DNA of 64,000 nt, from positions 3,603,001 through 3,667,000 of the forward strand of contig NC_045142.1 of assembly GCF_008831285.2 (NCBI RefSeq), in the 5' to 3' direction. Below, piece after piece: positions 12,221 through 25,574 of the stretch. The DNA comes from Nymphaea colorata. Lineage: Eukaryota; Streptophyta; Magnoliopsida; Nymphaeales; Nymphaeaceae. Within the stretch, counting starts at the first letter, position 1. Every line of letters begins with the position of its first letter. A program made the position numbers and the translations under genes. The notes beneath the pieces are model-generated. The model was not told where the DNA came from. It ran no database searches and saw only the letters and a list, made by a program, of their open reading frames with translations.

Positions 12221-12502
12221 ACTGACCTTTTGACTTAATAAAGAGATACAAAAGTTTTTCCTTTATCCCCTCAAAAAGCAAAGCAGAAGTTGCTGCTTTT
12301 GTAGCCGCTCCATTAATCGAACAGCCTCAACAAGATCTAATTAAGAGTGGGGCAATTAACTTCCAAGAACGGGTCAAATCATCATGACCAAAGTGGCATT
12401 AAATCCATATCTCTGAACTAATCCAACTTAGAAGAACCTACTCGACGTTTTGGGTAGTAACCGGATCTTATCAATTTTCTGATTCTGATTCGGGTTTGAT
12501 CA
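12221..12502 (+). repeat. Family B, copy 1 (captured last exon?)
   Basis: About 280 bases match 42,300-42,612 (inverted) and 50,668-50,978 (inverted), and partly 14,769-14,870. In its coding orientation the family encodes a tail containing PSKSKAEVAAFV and INF(L/Q)ERVKSS followed by TGA. This copy has an extra base near 12,262 that shifts the frame. The flank after the stop is equally conserved, down to GAATCGGGTTTGATCA-like sequence. Confidence 0.7.
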
Positions 12503-12520
12503 GACCCAGCTTATCAATAT

Positions 12521-13110
12521 CTCTCTCTCTCTCTCTTTCTTTGTATATATATATAAAAGATGTATGGTCTTCGTCCAATCATTTATTTGGATAAATGCAT
12601 ACGTATAGTCATAGTCAATATCTGTAAGTTTTTTAACATAACGACAGCTTCGTTTTTTTTTTCCATATCCGCTGCTCCCAATATCTTGATACAGATCGAT
12701 GAAACTACTTCCCCTTCAGTTTGCAGAATCGCTTGTGGCAGAGAAAGAGAGAGAGGAAAACTAATTTATTGCTTTTAGACTGTTTCAGCTTCGATTTAGC
12801 ACCAAGGAGGGATCGCGTGAAGAATGTGGGCTGGCTCGCCTCTTCAGGAATTCCCCGCAGCGTCTCAGCTTTACCGCAACAGGGGAGCGTCTCTCTCCAG
12901 CTCAACGGAGCTCCAACACAGCACAATCAACAAGGGAAATGGCGAAATGATTCACCAGATGGCCCTCAAATTTCAATTCGTGGACAGGAATGGGGGAAGC
13001 GAGGGATTCAACGGTCGCAGTCGCATGCTAGCTCCAAGCCACACGGTCATGTCTGTCTGACAACGTCAAAAATTCTGAAAATTGATGCGCAGATTCTTTA
13101 AAAGAAGATG
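12521..13110 (+). other. Unrecognised open region after a (CT)n tract
   Basis: A 126-codon frame (12,721-13,101) overlaps a 78-codon frame in another phase and a 73-codon minus frame. None shows a domain, signal peptide or conserved copy, so coding is unsupported. A (CT)n tract at 12,521-12,540 and a short TA run precede it. Confidence 0.25.
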
Positions 13111-13139
13111 ATGCCAACTAGCTATTACTCGACCACTAA

Positions 13140-13498
13140 CATCGCCAGATATAACTTAAAAGTCGAATTTGGACTAGATTTGTATTGGATTCGAATATAC
13201 AGATTCGGATATAACTTAGAATTTGGATTTGAATCGAAATCAAGTATAACTTACAAATCAGAATCGAATATAACTTAAAATTTAGATTCATATCAGATTG
13301 AAGTAAAACTTAAAAATTGGATTCAGATGTAGATTTTAAAGTCGGATTCGAATATGGTATAAAATTTTTCCCATCCGAATTCGAATCTTAATACGAATAC
13401 GAATATATGAATATCCGAAAAATCAGATATGATAAACGGTATATTTGATCTAACTCAAATCAGTCGACATCCCTAAGTCGACATCCCTAGTTATATCA
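13140..13498. repeat. Degenerate tandem ATAACTTAAAA/GGATTCGAAT repeats, hAT-like end
   Basis: About 8 imperfect copies of a 30-40 base word built from ATATAACTTA, AAATT and GGATTCGAAT end in two copies of AGTCGACATCCCTA. Such subterminal arrays next to a short TIR are typical of non-autonomous hAT elements. I did not find the other terminus. Confidence 0.45.
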
Positions 13499-14369
13499 CA
13501 ATCCCGTCACTACATGTGGCTCCTCTATGAACGTTATCTCCTCCATCTTGGTTATGTTGTGTAAATGGCAAAAAAAAGTGAAAGCCATACAAATAATTTT
13601 GTTAATAGAAACCAAGCGAACCAAAATTTAGTTTTGTACATATTATGAGAAAATCTTTTTTATTGTTGGGTGGTGTAGGGAAGAGGAAACGACACATAAG
13701 GAGCCAATCATCTTCAATAACCTCTCTTAGCAGCCAATAAAAATACTTTGTTGTAAAAGAAAAAAGAACGGGCGGGAGTTTCATTTTAAATCAGGTCAAC
13801 TGAAATTGAGCGCAAAGGAAAAACCCATGGTTAAAACTAATTGACAAATTTCGTCATTATTTAATTTCATCTTGTAAATCTTAATAGTTGTACTTTCAAA
13901 ACTATTGGTAAGTTTATCGTATATAAAAAAAATTAAAAAACTATGTTTTGGTTTCACTTAAAATTTTCAAACTATAGTTTGACTCTTGCAACAAAACAAC
14001 CAATAAGTATATCGTATGTAAAAAAAAATTAAAAAATTATGTCTTGACTTCACTTAAATTTTAAAACAATAGTTTGACTTTTGCAACAAAAAATTCCTTA
14101 ATCAAATTTTACGTATATGTATTTAAAGAAATGAGTTTAATGTGTCATCTAAACATCAAACTAATTATTCAAAACTATTTTTCACATATCCAGTCCTTTC
14201 AAAACAGTCTTTTTTTGAGGTGTTGTACTTATTATAAATGACATTTTGAGTTTTGTTTCACCATTTGGGACACGATTTTGTCAACTTTGATAATTGAATA
14301 AAATGGATGATAGAACCATGTCAATTAATAGTAAAAGTCTAAAATACTTTATTTTATTTTTTTTCTTTA
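13499..14369. other. AT-rich, no gene seen
   Basis: Near-duplicate AT-rich stretches occur at 13,900-14,000 and 14,005-14,095 (both with AAAAAATTAAAAAA and TTTGACT words), an old tandem duplication of about 90-100 bases. Nothing coding. Confidence 0.4.
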
Positions 14370-14960
14370 CTTTCATGGGTCAAGTCAATGGTCAAGACCA
14401 CTTTTAATGGGTCAAACACCTAAGAGTTTTCACCTACCCTTTGATTGATTCAATTTTCTCTCTCCTTTTTTTTTTTACTAGTATATTTGACTTTCATACT
14501 TTTAGTTTTAACTTTAAAATTCCAACCATACATCAAGGGTTAAAAATTAAGGAAAAAGGTCATTCCTTTGGGGCTTAAACATTTTTCCTGCAACATTCTC
14601 GGCACCTATGTAGCAAGATAAATTCCAACTATTTAAAAGTTAATTTTTGGATATCGAACACTCACTCAAAGAATTATCTTTCCCGCAACTTTTAGTTTCT
14701 TGTTATTACAATCAATCATCTGCTAGCAGTTTAATTCGTTGTTCACGTGTAAGATAGTCGCTATGTCGGGTACTCACCTTTTGACTTAACAAAGAGATAC
14801 AAAAGTTTTTTCTTATCCCCTCAAAAAAGCAAAGCAGAAGTTGCTGCTTTTGTAGCTGCTCCATTAATCGATGAATGTATATATATACACGTGTTGATGA
14901 ATGCATGTTTTTTTTTGTAGTGCATGCACAAGACAAAGACAAAGTAAGAGTCTCCACTAT
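14370..14960 (+). repeat. Fragments of families D, B and C joined
   Basis: The part at 14,370-14,760 matches the start of family D (26,800-27,060 and, inverted, 57,010-57,350). The part at 14,769-14,870 matches family B. The part at 14,895-14,960 matches a family C edge (19,325-19,380 and, inverted, 54,600-54,670, sharing GTAGTGCATGCACAAGACAA). Three families abut without spacers, pointing to repeated insertion and deletion. Confidence 0.65.
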
Positions 14961-16075
14961 TTTTTCCTTTTGAAAACTAGAGATCTGTTCAATTTCTATT
15001 GACTGTAACTCTAGTTATTTCTCATTAGCTAGTACCAATTCACTTTAACCATTTGTTTTTCTTTAAATAATATATGCACCCTACTATTATACTCATCATA
15101 TCCTTCAAACGTGGGATACAGTGGACTCTTGGGTCCCATTTGATAGATTCTCCAAAATTTTGTCTTTCCCTTGTCTTTCAAATTCTAAATTGCCAGTATA
15201 ATGCAGGCGTTCAAGAAGGTCTTCAAGAAATATGCCTTCTAAATTTTGGATAGTATGGAGAACTTTCACCAATTGGATTTTTGATGTTCTTCAAGTAGGT
15301 TGGCATTATAAATAAACGTTCTGATCGTCGATTTCCATTTCCAGTGAATAGATGAATCTAATAAGTGTTCAAATTCCAGGGAAAATGAGAAGATTACAAA
15401 AAATCATTAAGATGGTTGATGCTCGCCTACCGTAAGGAGGAACATCATTGTTTGATGGAAAGTGGATTATGAAGTGCAAAGGGAGGGAAAATTGCGAAAT
15501 GCAAAGGAAGGGGTAGGTGCTTATTTTATGCCATTGGAATTATGGGATTCAAGCTTTTAGTAATTTATAGCATGAGATTTGTCGGGGCTCCAGCAGATGA
15601 GTTTCTCGCTTGACAGCCGGACTGTTACTCTTGCGGACCCATAGTTGGTGTATGGTTTATGGTTTTAGGTTGGCGAAAACGAAAAAAATATCTCAGATAA
15701 TTTGGAAGGGACATGAAAAAATTCGAATTTGTTTGTGTTTATGTGACTTGTGTTTGTGTATACCTTATTAGTGAATATGATCAGGACATCAATTATGCAA
15801 ACCAAAAGCTTGCCTCCATGCAGTGGCCGAACCAATTCTCCTAGACCAAAAGTTGTAAAAGAATTGCCACCTTCATTTACTTACTTTTTCCCTCTAAATA
15901 AGAAAAATTTCCTAATATGATTCAATCCATAAGTTGCCACCTTCATTTCGTTGGCACATGGAAGAACAGCAACTTAAAATTAAATGAAAAAAGCAGAACA
16001 CCTCCAAATTGCAGAAATTAATGTCAATAACTAAAATTTTCTGCGGAAAAGAAGAGAAACAAACATGAAAAAAGA
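14961..16075. other. No gene seen
   Basis: AT-rich sequence with only short frames. It includes the 3' side of the membrane-protein gene below, so part may be 3' UTR or an unrecognised last exon of that gene. Confidence 0.4.
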
Positions 16076-16305
16076 TCAATATAAAAAAGCAAAGTAGTCT
16101 CTTATCAAATAATTTCCCTTTTTGTGACCATCAGTAAAATCACCGCCGGATTGTATTGAATAAAAACACGTAGTTCCTCTCGCCATTTGTGGAAGCAAAG
16201 CAAAGAAAGTAGAAACGGATAAATGCAGAAGCAAGGTACAACAGCTCAAAATGCAGGCAACAGCCTTCTCCCTTCTTTGGCATTTCCACAATTATGAAGA
16301 TCACA

Positions 16306-17028
16306 TCATGCATAAAAAAAAAACGTAATTCTTTCTTTTTCTCTTTTAGGGGTCAGAGAATCACCTGTTGTCACCAGAACGGCAAAGATGGTGATGAATG
16401 TGATCGTAGAGACGGTGCAAACGGCAACAAAGAGGGCCCCAACATAAATTGCCGTCACGCATGCAAGAAACAGAGCCATAAAACCGCCGGCGGCCGCTAG
16501 CGACATCAGCAGAGAGATCACAAGCGCGTTAATGGTGGCCGCGCAGAAGAAGATCGTAAACGCCAACAATCCCGTCAGTCCCACCAGAATAATCGCTCCA
16601 GCCTAACCCGAAAAAGAACACCAAAAAAATCTCAATACCCACGAAGAGTAAGCTACAAAAAGTGAATTGAGGCGATGGATTACGGAAATGACGATGATGG
16701 CGCGCCATGCGCCGCCACGGCGAGTCCAAGCGACGACGCCCTGGGCAAAGTCCTTGGATGCCTCCTTGAAATCGTCGGCATTCTCCTTGACGGATCGGTT
16801 GATCCTCTGGACGAACGGGGCGCGGACTTCGGAGTTCGGAAAAAAGATTTGGGCGAGAAATCGGCCGAGCACGTCGTAGAGGGCGGCGCGGCACCTTCCT
16901 CCGTCGCCTTGGATGTCTACGAACTGTCGGATCTTCGATTTGTCCTCCGAAGATCCCAACATCGGAAACTCTTCAGCACAAATCCATTTGCCCACAAAAA
17001 AAATTATAAGTAAAAACAGAAAGCGCAT
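16306..17028 (-). CDS. Small two-exon gene for a signal-peptide-bearing membrane protein
   Basis: Exon 1 (17,028-16,684, 115 codons) starts with ATG and a strong signal peptide (MRFLFLLIIFFVGKW, likely cut after ICA). A soluble part follows with a hydrophilic stretch near VKENADDFKEASKDF. An 81-base GT-AG intron (16,683-16,603) joins in phase 0 to exon 2 (16,602-16,306), which is almost all hydrophobic: about three membrane segments including FTIFFCAATINALVIS and AAAGGFMALFLACVTA. The tail as read ends KREKERITFFFYA; a GTGATT donor just after VLVTTG suggests another intron and a further exon I cannot find. The alternative frame at 16,529-16,894 and the plus-strand frames are shadows. Family not recognised. 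The intron join rests on frame continuity and hydrophobicity. Confidence 0.55.
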
Positions 17029-17331
17029 ACATTTTGTTTCATGTTACATCAAGATCAACATCCAAATGACCTTTAGGAACTATATCAACGAGGAAGCCAT
17101 GTGGAAATCTACTGTAGCGAGACGGAAGGAAGGCAGCTGCGTCTTCTTCAGCAGGACATGTATGTTTGCTTCTCGACCATTGCTTCTCTCTCTTCCAATC
17201 TTTCTGTTGCTTTTTATTGTTTATTTGTTTATTGCTAATTAATTTTGTTTTATCTCATAAATTCTTCGTTAACTTTGACTAGCCATGGAGTTGCAGAGTA
17301 CATGATCTACGATTTCACATTGTTGATATGC

Positions 17332-17437
<106 letters not shown>

Positions 17438-18336
17438 ATCCCATTTTGTTAAAAAGACAACCTTACGTTTATTATTTATTATTATTGGTTTTGTCACCTT
17501 TGTGTGTTCCCCAAACCTCGCTGACGTTAACATGTCCAAAGCAATAGCTATGAGAAGTTGACATTAAATATGTCTATCAAAAATCATGAGCGAGGCTAAT
17601 GTTTGGATCTTGTGATCAATCGTTCTTTTCATTTAAGATGAGAAGAAAAGTTAGTGCATTTGCATGGAAAACCAATGTACATAAACCCTGCTTAAAAGCA
17701 ATGCAATATAAACTTCTTAAGGTGACAGAAATAATAGATGCGCACATTATATTATGGATCAGAAACTGCAAATTGCAGAGGTACATGGTATGCCAAGGGC
17801 TGCCTGAGAGGCTGCCGAGGTGTGGCCGAGCCCTATGCTGTCCCAAGATCACTTCCACCTGCACTCCGGGAAAGGCTTGTACAGGGTTGCCCGCCTTTCA
17901 TTTTAAATTGATATGCTAACAACTAAAAAGCATTACTTGGGCCATAGAAAGCTTTGTTTAGGAAAAAACAAAAAAAACAAAAAACCATTTGTAAGAGTTT
18001 ATAATACTTAGCCGACCACCACTCTTTATTACTATACTTCTATTGACAAGTAGTATCGACTATCACTCAAATAAACAGTGAAATTATCCAAAAAATTAAG
18101 TGAGAAAGAGGAGAAAATGAAATCAGTACATGTGTGAAATTCAGAGGTTTTGCACTCTAACCCTACGTAGTGTTTTCTAAGCATTAAAAGTGAAATTTGG
18201 TGCTTGTGTATCTTTTCAAGAAACTACATATAGAGTATTAACGATGAAAGATCTATATACTCAAAATAATCTATAAGAAATAAAACTTATACTTAAAAAT
18301 TGACTTGCACATAATAAATGAGAGTAACCAATAATG

Positions 18337-18487
<151 letters not shown>

Positions 18488-19060
18488 TAGCATTTACCCA
18501 AAAAGTCAAATGCATATCGTAGGTATCAGGACACAAATCACATTGTGTTCTGAATCACATTGGAATCCTAAAAAACTAAGCACCTACTGATATGCATCAA
18601 ACTCTACCATATCGTGTTAGTCATAAAATAAGATAGAGATAAATATCTTTTTTTATTTTCTTAATATATTGGTCGTCATTTTAGAGGGACTGTGTGCACA
18701 AATATTGATAGAAATTTTGCATGCATGGACAAAGTTCATAAGCTATTCATTCAAATTTCGGATTAAGAAAGTGGATTCATCGTGATATCAGTTTTGATCA
18801 ATTAAATAATGTTTCAAAGCAACAATCTCCTTAAAATGTCAATATTTTAGGAAATAGCTTGATTTAGTGTATGTTCGATGCAAAATTTAGTTTTGTGGCT
18901 ATTATGAGATAAAAGTTCCCTCCTCACAACAAATATAAATAGAGGGACAAGGGAGAGACCATGCACCAAATTGCAAGGCTAAAAAGCTTGTGCTAGAGTT
19001 GAGAAAACCTTGACTATGTTGCGCTCTCCTGGGTAGAAAAGAGCATGTTGGCCAAAATTA

Positions 19061-19439
19061 TGCTAAGTTTGAAAGGTCTAGATCTGGTTTTTTGTTCCAA
19101 AAAACTACTGATGATCGGTTTTCTTCTAGGCAAAGCTTTCTTGAGATTAATTATTTCATAGACTTCAGGAGATACGATATTAGGTATTTTCATCTCTCTT
19201 TTTCCTTTCTTCTTTTTCTTCTCTTTCCTTGCTTTATTTAGTTTTTGCTTGCATAATTATTTATTTCTTATTTAGCAAAAATTAAATCAGTTTGCAATTT
19301 TTTTTGCCTAGATCTTAATGTTGTGAATGCATGTTTTTTTTTGTAGTGCATGCACAAGACAAAATAAGAGTCTCCATTATTTTTCTTTTTTAAAAACTAG
19401 AGATCTGCTCAATTTCTATTGACTATTGCTCAATGTAAG
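19061..19439. other. Spacer between two C copies
   Basis: Part of it (19,325-19,440) is a C-family edge also present at 14,895 and 54,600. Part (19,080-19,180) is shared with the inverted stretch at 54,760-54,880, sharing CTAGATCTGGTTTTTTGTTCC. No gene. Confidence 0.5.
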
Positions 19440-20437
<998 letters not shown>

Positions 20438-21175
20438 GTAGCTTTGCTTTTCAACTGGCGTTAAAGTTCATGAGGAAGTGCAAGGAAGGCTGCTGGACCT
20501 CTTCTTAAAAGAGATAGTAGCTTTGCTTTTCAACTGGCGTTTCTTCACCATTGGGCTTTTCCTGTGAGACATCATGACACTATATGGTTGATCATGAGTC
20601 TCATCTATAGCCATAGAATCCACACTCTGCTGGACTTGAAGGCTGCTCGCACTAGCCGTCATTTTAGATTCGGAGGGAGCATCCACTTTGTTATGTAATC
20701 TATCATGTTCCACCACTGCAACATGAGTCTCCTTGCCCTGTGCAGGTAGCTCTTGGCCTGCTCTACCGGTTTCCTTCTTGTGTGCTCAATGATCCGCTCA
20801 TAACTAGTCCCTCCCTCTTCTGCAGTAACACCCTCCTCCTTCTTGGGCAAACTGTGAAGGGCTGAAAATATGTTGGCCTGTTCAGCTGGACCAACCATTT
20901 TGGTCCGGGCAAAGGACCAGCGTTTGGGGCTTTTAACTGTCATCCATGCCTTCCCATCTACTACTGTAACAGGATCTACTGAGGGGGGTGCTTCAATTCC
21001 TCACAAGCGAAACTAAAGTGGGTCGTCACCCCGCACCTAAGGCAGCATTTCACCTTCGATTCATATTCAACACTTTGCGCCAGGGCAACTCCTTCTTCAA
21101 ACTATATTATAACTTCATTCACTGGAAGAAAGCCTAGCGGAACCTCAAGGAGCACATGTGCAATTAAAATATGAA
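20438..21175 (-). pseudogene. LINE ORF1 fragment with zinc knuckle
   Basis: Minus strand from about 21,175: frame containing VEYESKVKCCLRCGV, a CCHC knuckle (CLRCGVTTHFSFAC, spacing 2-4-4) of the type following DUF4283 in plant L1-type LINE ORF1. A one-base shift in a C run near 20,985 leads to VVDGKAWMTVKSPKRW and a hydrophilic tail to about 20,468. In-frame stops and shifts make it a relic. A 25-base word (GTAGCTTTGCTTTTCAACTG...) repeats at 20,438 and 20,516. Same element class as the LINE at 59.8 kb, but not close in sequence by eye. Confidence 0.65.
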
Positions 21176-21295
21176 ATATCAAACAAACAGAGATTCCCTG
21201 TTAGGGATTATTTGCATAACTGAGGCTTGGATCAGAAAACCTAGTCGTTTAAAACTCGAAAACATTATTTGTAACTATTGTACCATGACCAATTC

Positions 21296-21630
21296 AAAAT
21301 GATGATTTGTAATTAACATATGGCATGCTTAGCGCCTGAAATGATAAACAAAACACTTAGCTTGTTTGAAGAGGTACGAGGCAATTGTCAATGACTCTAG
21401 ATTTGATGTGCCAAGGAACAATATGAAACTGCTAGCTCAAAAGTATGGTAAAAGCATGAACGGGAAATTTAATTAAAATGTAAACTGAATCCAATTTCCA
21501 GATATAGCAAGGTCAAAATTTTTAGTCCACACAATTTGATGGAAGAAGATGAGATCATCAGATGCCATCTAAATGGCTCCCTACTTTTTGTATTGGACTT
21601 CTAGCATAGTCCCATTTTGGTAGCTCCAAT
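21296..21630 (+). repeat. Direct copy of 2,140-2,475
   Basis: See the partner copy in the bHLH intron. Just before it, at 21,205-21,235, is a short word (GATTATTTGCATAACTGAGG) also found at 4,070-4,090 in the bHLH foldback arm. Confidence 0.75.
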
Positions 21631-21693
21631 GACAAGGCTTCCAAAATCCGATCCGTGATTAGTTTAGCAAAGCTAGGGTTTATATACGCACGC

Positions 21694-21717
21694 GCGTGCG
21701 CACACACACACACACAC

Positions 21718-21757
<40 letters not shown>
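21694..21757. repeat. (CA)n(TA)n microsatellite
   Basis: A short CG/CA run followed by about 20 TA units. Confidence 0.9.
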
Positions 21758-21759
<2 letters not shown>

Positions 21760-22130
21760 TGGATGAAGGGGATAATAGAACTTAGGTATTTTAGTAAGAG
21801 AGAGGAATAAGAATGGAAATTATGATGTATAGAAGTTAGGTGATTAACACCTACGTCCTCTCTCTCATGTATACACTCAATCGTGTATATTATGAGGTTC
21901 CACTATAGTATTTATATGAATTATATTACAACGGTAAGCCATTATTTGGCTTTACAAGTGTAGCACTTATTTCCTTCTTTGGTTTATCTTTACCGTTGTC
22001 ATGCTTTTCTTCAAATGACGAGTTGCCTTCACTCGTTGATTGCATTCCATATTTGTTGCCATGTGTATTGCCTTGCATGAGAGCTTCTTGCCTTGAATTG
22101 CCATGTGGCTTACCATGTGTCTCAACATGG

Positions 22131-22183
22131 GATATATCACAATTTGCTTGTGAAAATTCAAATCAGACAATTTAGAATGCATG

Positions 22184-22226
<43 letters not shown>

Positions 22227-22990
22227 CTTAGTCCACTTATGTCAACAATCAAACAAGAACATTTAAATTACATGATAAGAGATTTTTCAAACATAATCTC
22301 AACATTATAGTATGACAATGATGATCAATTTCATATTGTTAAAGCCGTGCCTAAGATTTCCATGGTTCATCACCTAAGTTCAAGGAGTTTAAAAGATGAA
22401 GCTATCTGCAGGCCTAGACTGCAGGGGCCAAGCTGAAATTTTTTGGCCAGTGGGTAATTATTAAAAAAAAAAACCTTAAACATAATAAAATGATCAAAAG
22501 GCATGGGCAAATAATTAATGGAAAGACAGTATATGAATAAACAAATTCTTGGGATCCACCAAGAATTAGAGGGTAAGATGGTGATGGCAGTTTTATATAT
22601 CAAGAAATTACCATGATGGATCCAAAAAAAAAAAGCTCAAGAATTTGTTGTCATCACTGCCATCACCATCTTACCCTCTAATTCTTGGTGGATCCCAAAA
22701 ATTTGTTTATTCATATACTGTCTTCCCATTAATTATTTGCCCCCTTTGATCATTTTAATATGTTTAAGATTTTTTTTAATAATTACCCATTGGCCAAAAA
22801 TTTTCAGCTCGCAGATAGCTTCATCTTTTAAACTCCTTGAACCTAGGTGATGAACCATGGAAATCTTAGGCACGGCTTTAACAATATAAAATTGATCATC
22901 ATGGTCATACTATAATGTTGAGATTATGTTTAAAAAATCTCTTATCATGTAATTTAAATGTTCTGTTTGATTCTTGACATAAGTGGACTA

Positions 22991-23035
<45 letters not shown>

Positions 23036-23088
23036 TATGCATTCTAAGTTGTCTGATTTGAATTTTCACAAGCGAATTGTGATATATC
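22131..23088. repeat. Foldback element with mirrored (AG)n/(CT)n tracts
   Basis: Left arm 22,131-22,592 and right arm 22,655-23,088 are reverse complements with a 62-base loop. The (AG)n at 22,190-22,220 in the left arm faces (CT)n at 22,994-23,031 in the right arm. Outer ends read GATATATCACAATT and AATTGTGATATATC. Arms differ by a few substitutions and a small deletion (CAGGCCTAGACTGCAGGGGCC is present in the left arm only). No ORF of note. Confidence 0.85.
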
Positions 23089-24075
23089 GGTAGATCAACT
23101 TTGAGGTTAGCAATAGATTGGCAACTCATATTTCCGAAAAAGATGTCCTAAGAACTTCATCCTTATTAATTGTTGTTACCATTTAATGTTGACCGACCAT
23201 TTTTTTTCTTTCAGTAATGAAGAAGCAAAGTAAAGCAACTTATCAATATACATTGCATGAAATCAGATGAAAAAAATGTAAAAACAAAAAAGAATGATGA
23301 GAATACTGGTAGGACTGGGCATTAGGTTAGGTCGGGTACCTGACAAATGCCTAATACTCGGCCCAATTCAGATCCAGGCTTAGGCCTCAAAATTGGGTGT
23401 TGGGCTGGACCGGACCAGACTGACCCAACTCAGTTCGACTCGACTAGATAACTTGTCTTTAATATTATTTTATTAAATTTTTATATATAACTTTATATTT
23501 TATTATGCTCAAATTATATTTATTATTCTATATTAAAAATATATTGTTTAATATTACCAGGTTAAGCGCCCGAACTGCAGTCTCGAGCTGTAACAAGAAT
23601 TCATTTACCTTAATTTTCAGAAGAAAATGATTGTTCTCTTTTGTTCATATCGGCTTATTATGTTTTAGAGGTTCTACCCATGAGCCATTGGTTAGTTTTA
23701 GAGGTTCTACCAAATTGGCAGAAGAGAGTAACACCTCCTATCAGGCAACTTGGCTTTCCTTTCTAGACGTGATTTTGGATCCAAACAATGCTTACAAACT
23801 CGTTTGATTTGTCATGTGAGACATAAAACCGATCTTGTTGTTAGACGTTGAGCCTTTTATAAAGTGAGGCATAGCTTTTGCTTTAATATCAAATCAATAA
23901 TTGAAAATACAATATTAATGAAAAATAATACAAAACATAATTGACAAACGTCTAATAATTACATTATAAATGAGTCATGTTTATGGAACATGTCACACAT
24001 TCAGTTCCAAAATAAATAGATACATAACCGTCACAGAAAGCCCAAGACAGCCCTCAAATAAGAGAGAAAAGCAAT

Positions 24076-24106
<31 letters not shown>

Positions 24107-24486
24107 CATAGCTAAGTAATATTAGTAATAAATGGCAGGCTGATCAGATAGAACGTCCATGTGTTACTCTATTTTGTTATTTTATAAATAATTTTTAATT
24201 CTAAAATTATTGTTTTTATAATTTTCCTTTACTTTGAAAAATGTACATAACAAATATGTATTATTAGGGTTTTTCTATTTATTTATTTGTTATTATTATT
24301 ATTATAACAATATATAATGACAATAGAAAAAGAACCATGCCGGAAAATTAATGACCGGAATCTGGTTAAAGGCTTTGTAAAGTCCAATCCGTTTGATGTT
24401 ACTTAACCTTGGGCATCGAGTCGAGGTGGACCAGCCCAAGGTTCAATAAACTCAGGTTTTGGGTTGGCCTGAAGCTTCTATCGGTT
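23089..24486. other. No gene seen; hAT-like remnants
   Basis: TAGGACTGGGCATTAGG at about 23,311 followed by CGGGTACCTGA and CTCGGCCC words resembles a hAT terminus. A possible opposite end with CTTGGGCATCGAGTCGAGG lies near 24,410. I cannot show matching TIRs or target duplications. A TA tract lies at 24,078-24,106. Confidence 0.35.
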
Positions 24487-25045
24487 CAAGATTGACTTGC
24501 TTAGTGTACACTAAACAGAAGAGACCCTTGGCTCATAGAACCACATGGTTGATACAGGCCCTTCCTTTTATTTATAAAATAGTTAATTTAGAATATTATA
24601 AATAAATTTTGAATTCATAAAAATTGCAGGAACTTGAACCGACACATATTGGAATATTGGCTGATACGCCATATCGGCGAGCAAACTGATATGGCGCCAA
24701 TACTGCTTTTTCACAATATTGCACTAATCTAATACTCAGTGAACTAATGTTTTTGCTTAATTATGTTTTGAGTTGACCATAGATGGCTCATGGGTGGTTC
24801 AATGATCTATTTGTTCTTTGTGGCCTTTCTTACTATTTCTAATTAATGGCAGATTGCCGTTTCAACTTAGTTTGTAAATCCAATGTTTGAAGCAAACACC
24901 ACATTTGAAGAACGTCATAGTTGACTCGTTTTGAAGCTAAACGTAAAAATGGCATATGATATTTCTTTGCTTCTTATTTACAGTTGGAGAGTCTGTCTTT
25001 ACCTATTTTCATTTGTTTGTACCCAGCTTTTCACATGATATAGTT
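24487..25045 (-). repeat. Inverted copy of 2,665-3,212
   Basis: See the partner in the bHLH intron. The stretch from 25,046 to 25,570 that follows has no gene. It contains an internal near-tandem ATGAGTTGCTAAATTTAAAC / ATAACTTGCTAAATTTAAAC at 25,302-25,350. Confidence 0.75.
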
Positions 25046-25574
25046 TCACATTATATTTACAGAATACCAAAGTTGTAGGCATCCGATTTGGTTGAAAAGA
25101 TGCCATCCAAAGCATATTCTGGCGCCATATACCCACTGAAAGAAAAGTAGTGCTAGTTAAGTACTTGTCCAATAATTCAAATTTAATGACTCCTGCAACT
25201 TTAGTATAAAACTTTAAACTGGCATTCCTTTTTGACATAAGCAAGAACTCAAGATTAGACAGACTGAAGCCAAGTTCTTGTAAATTAAATATAAAAGTTG
25301 ATATGAGTTGCTAAATTTAAACTTGATATAACTTGCTAAATTTAAACTTAACATGCATAGCAAGATGTGAGCAATGAAGTGGGATAGCAATTCTAGAAAA
25401 CCAGAAGCTGGACTTAGACCAATGAAACAAGACAGAATCAAGACCGACACTACAGCTAAACTATAATAGTTATTTGGAAAAGAAGCTCAGTGTGTGACCT
25501 AGCAAACGTCTCTTTGGTGACAATGCAGAATTATGGAAGTTTTGAATAAAAAGAAAAACCACTGCAAAGTGACA

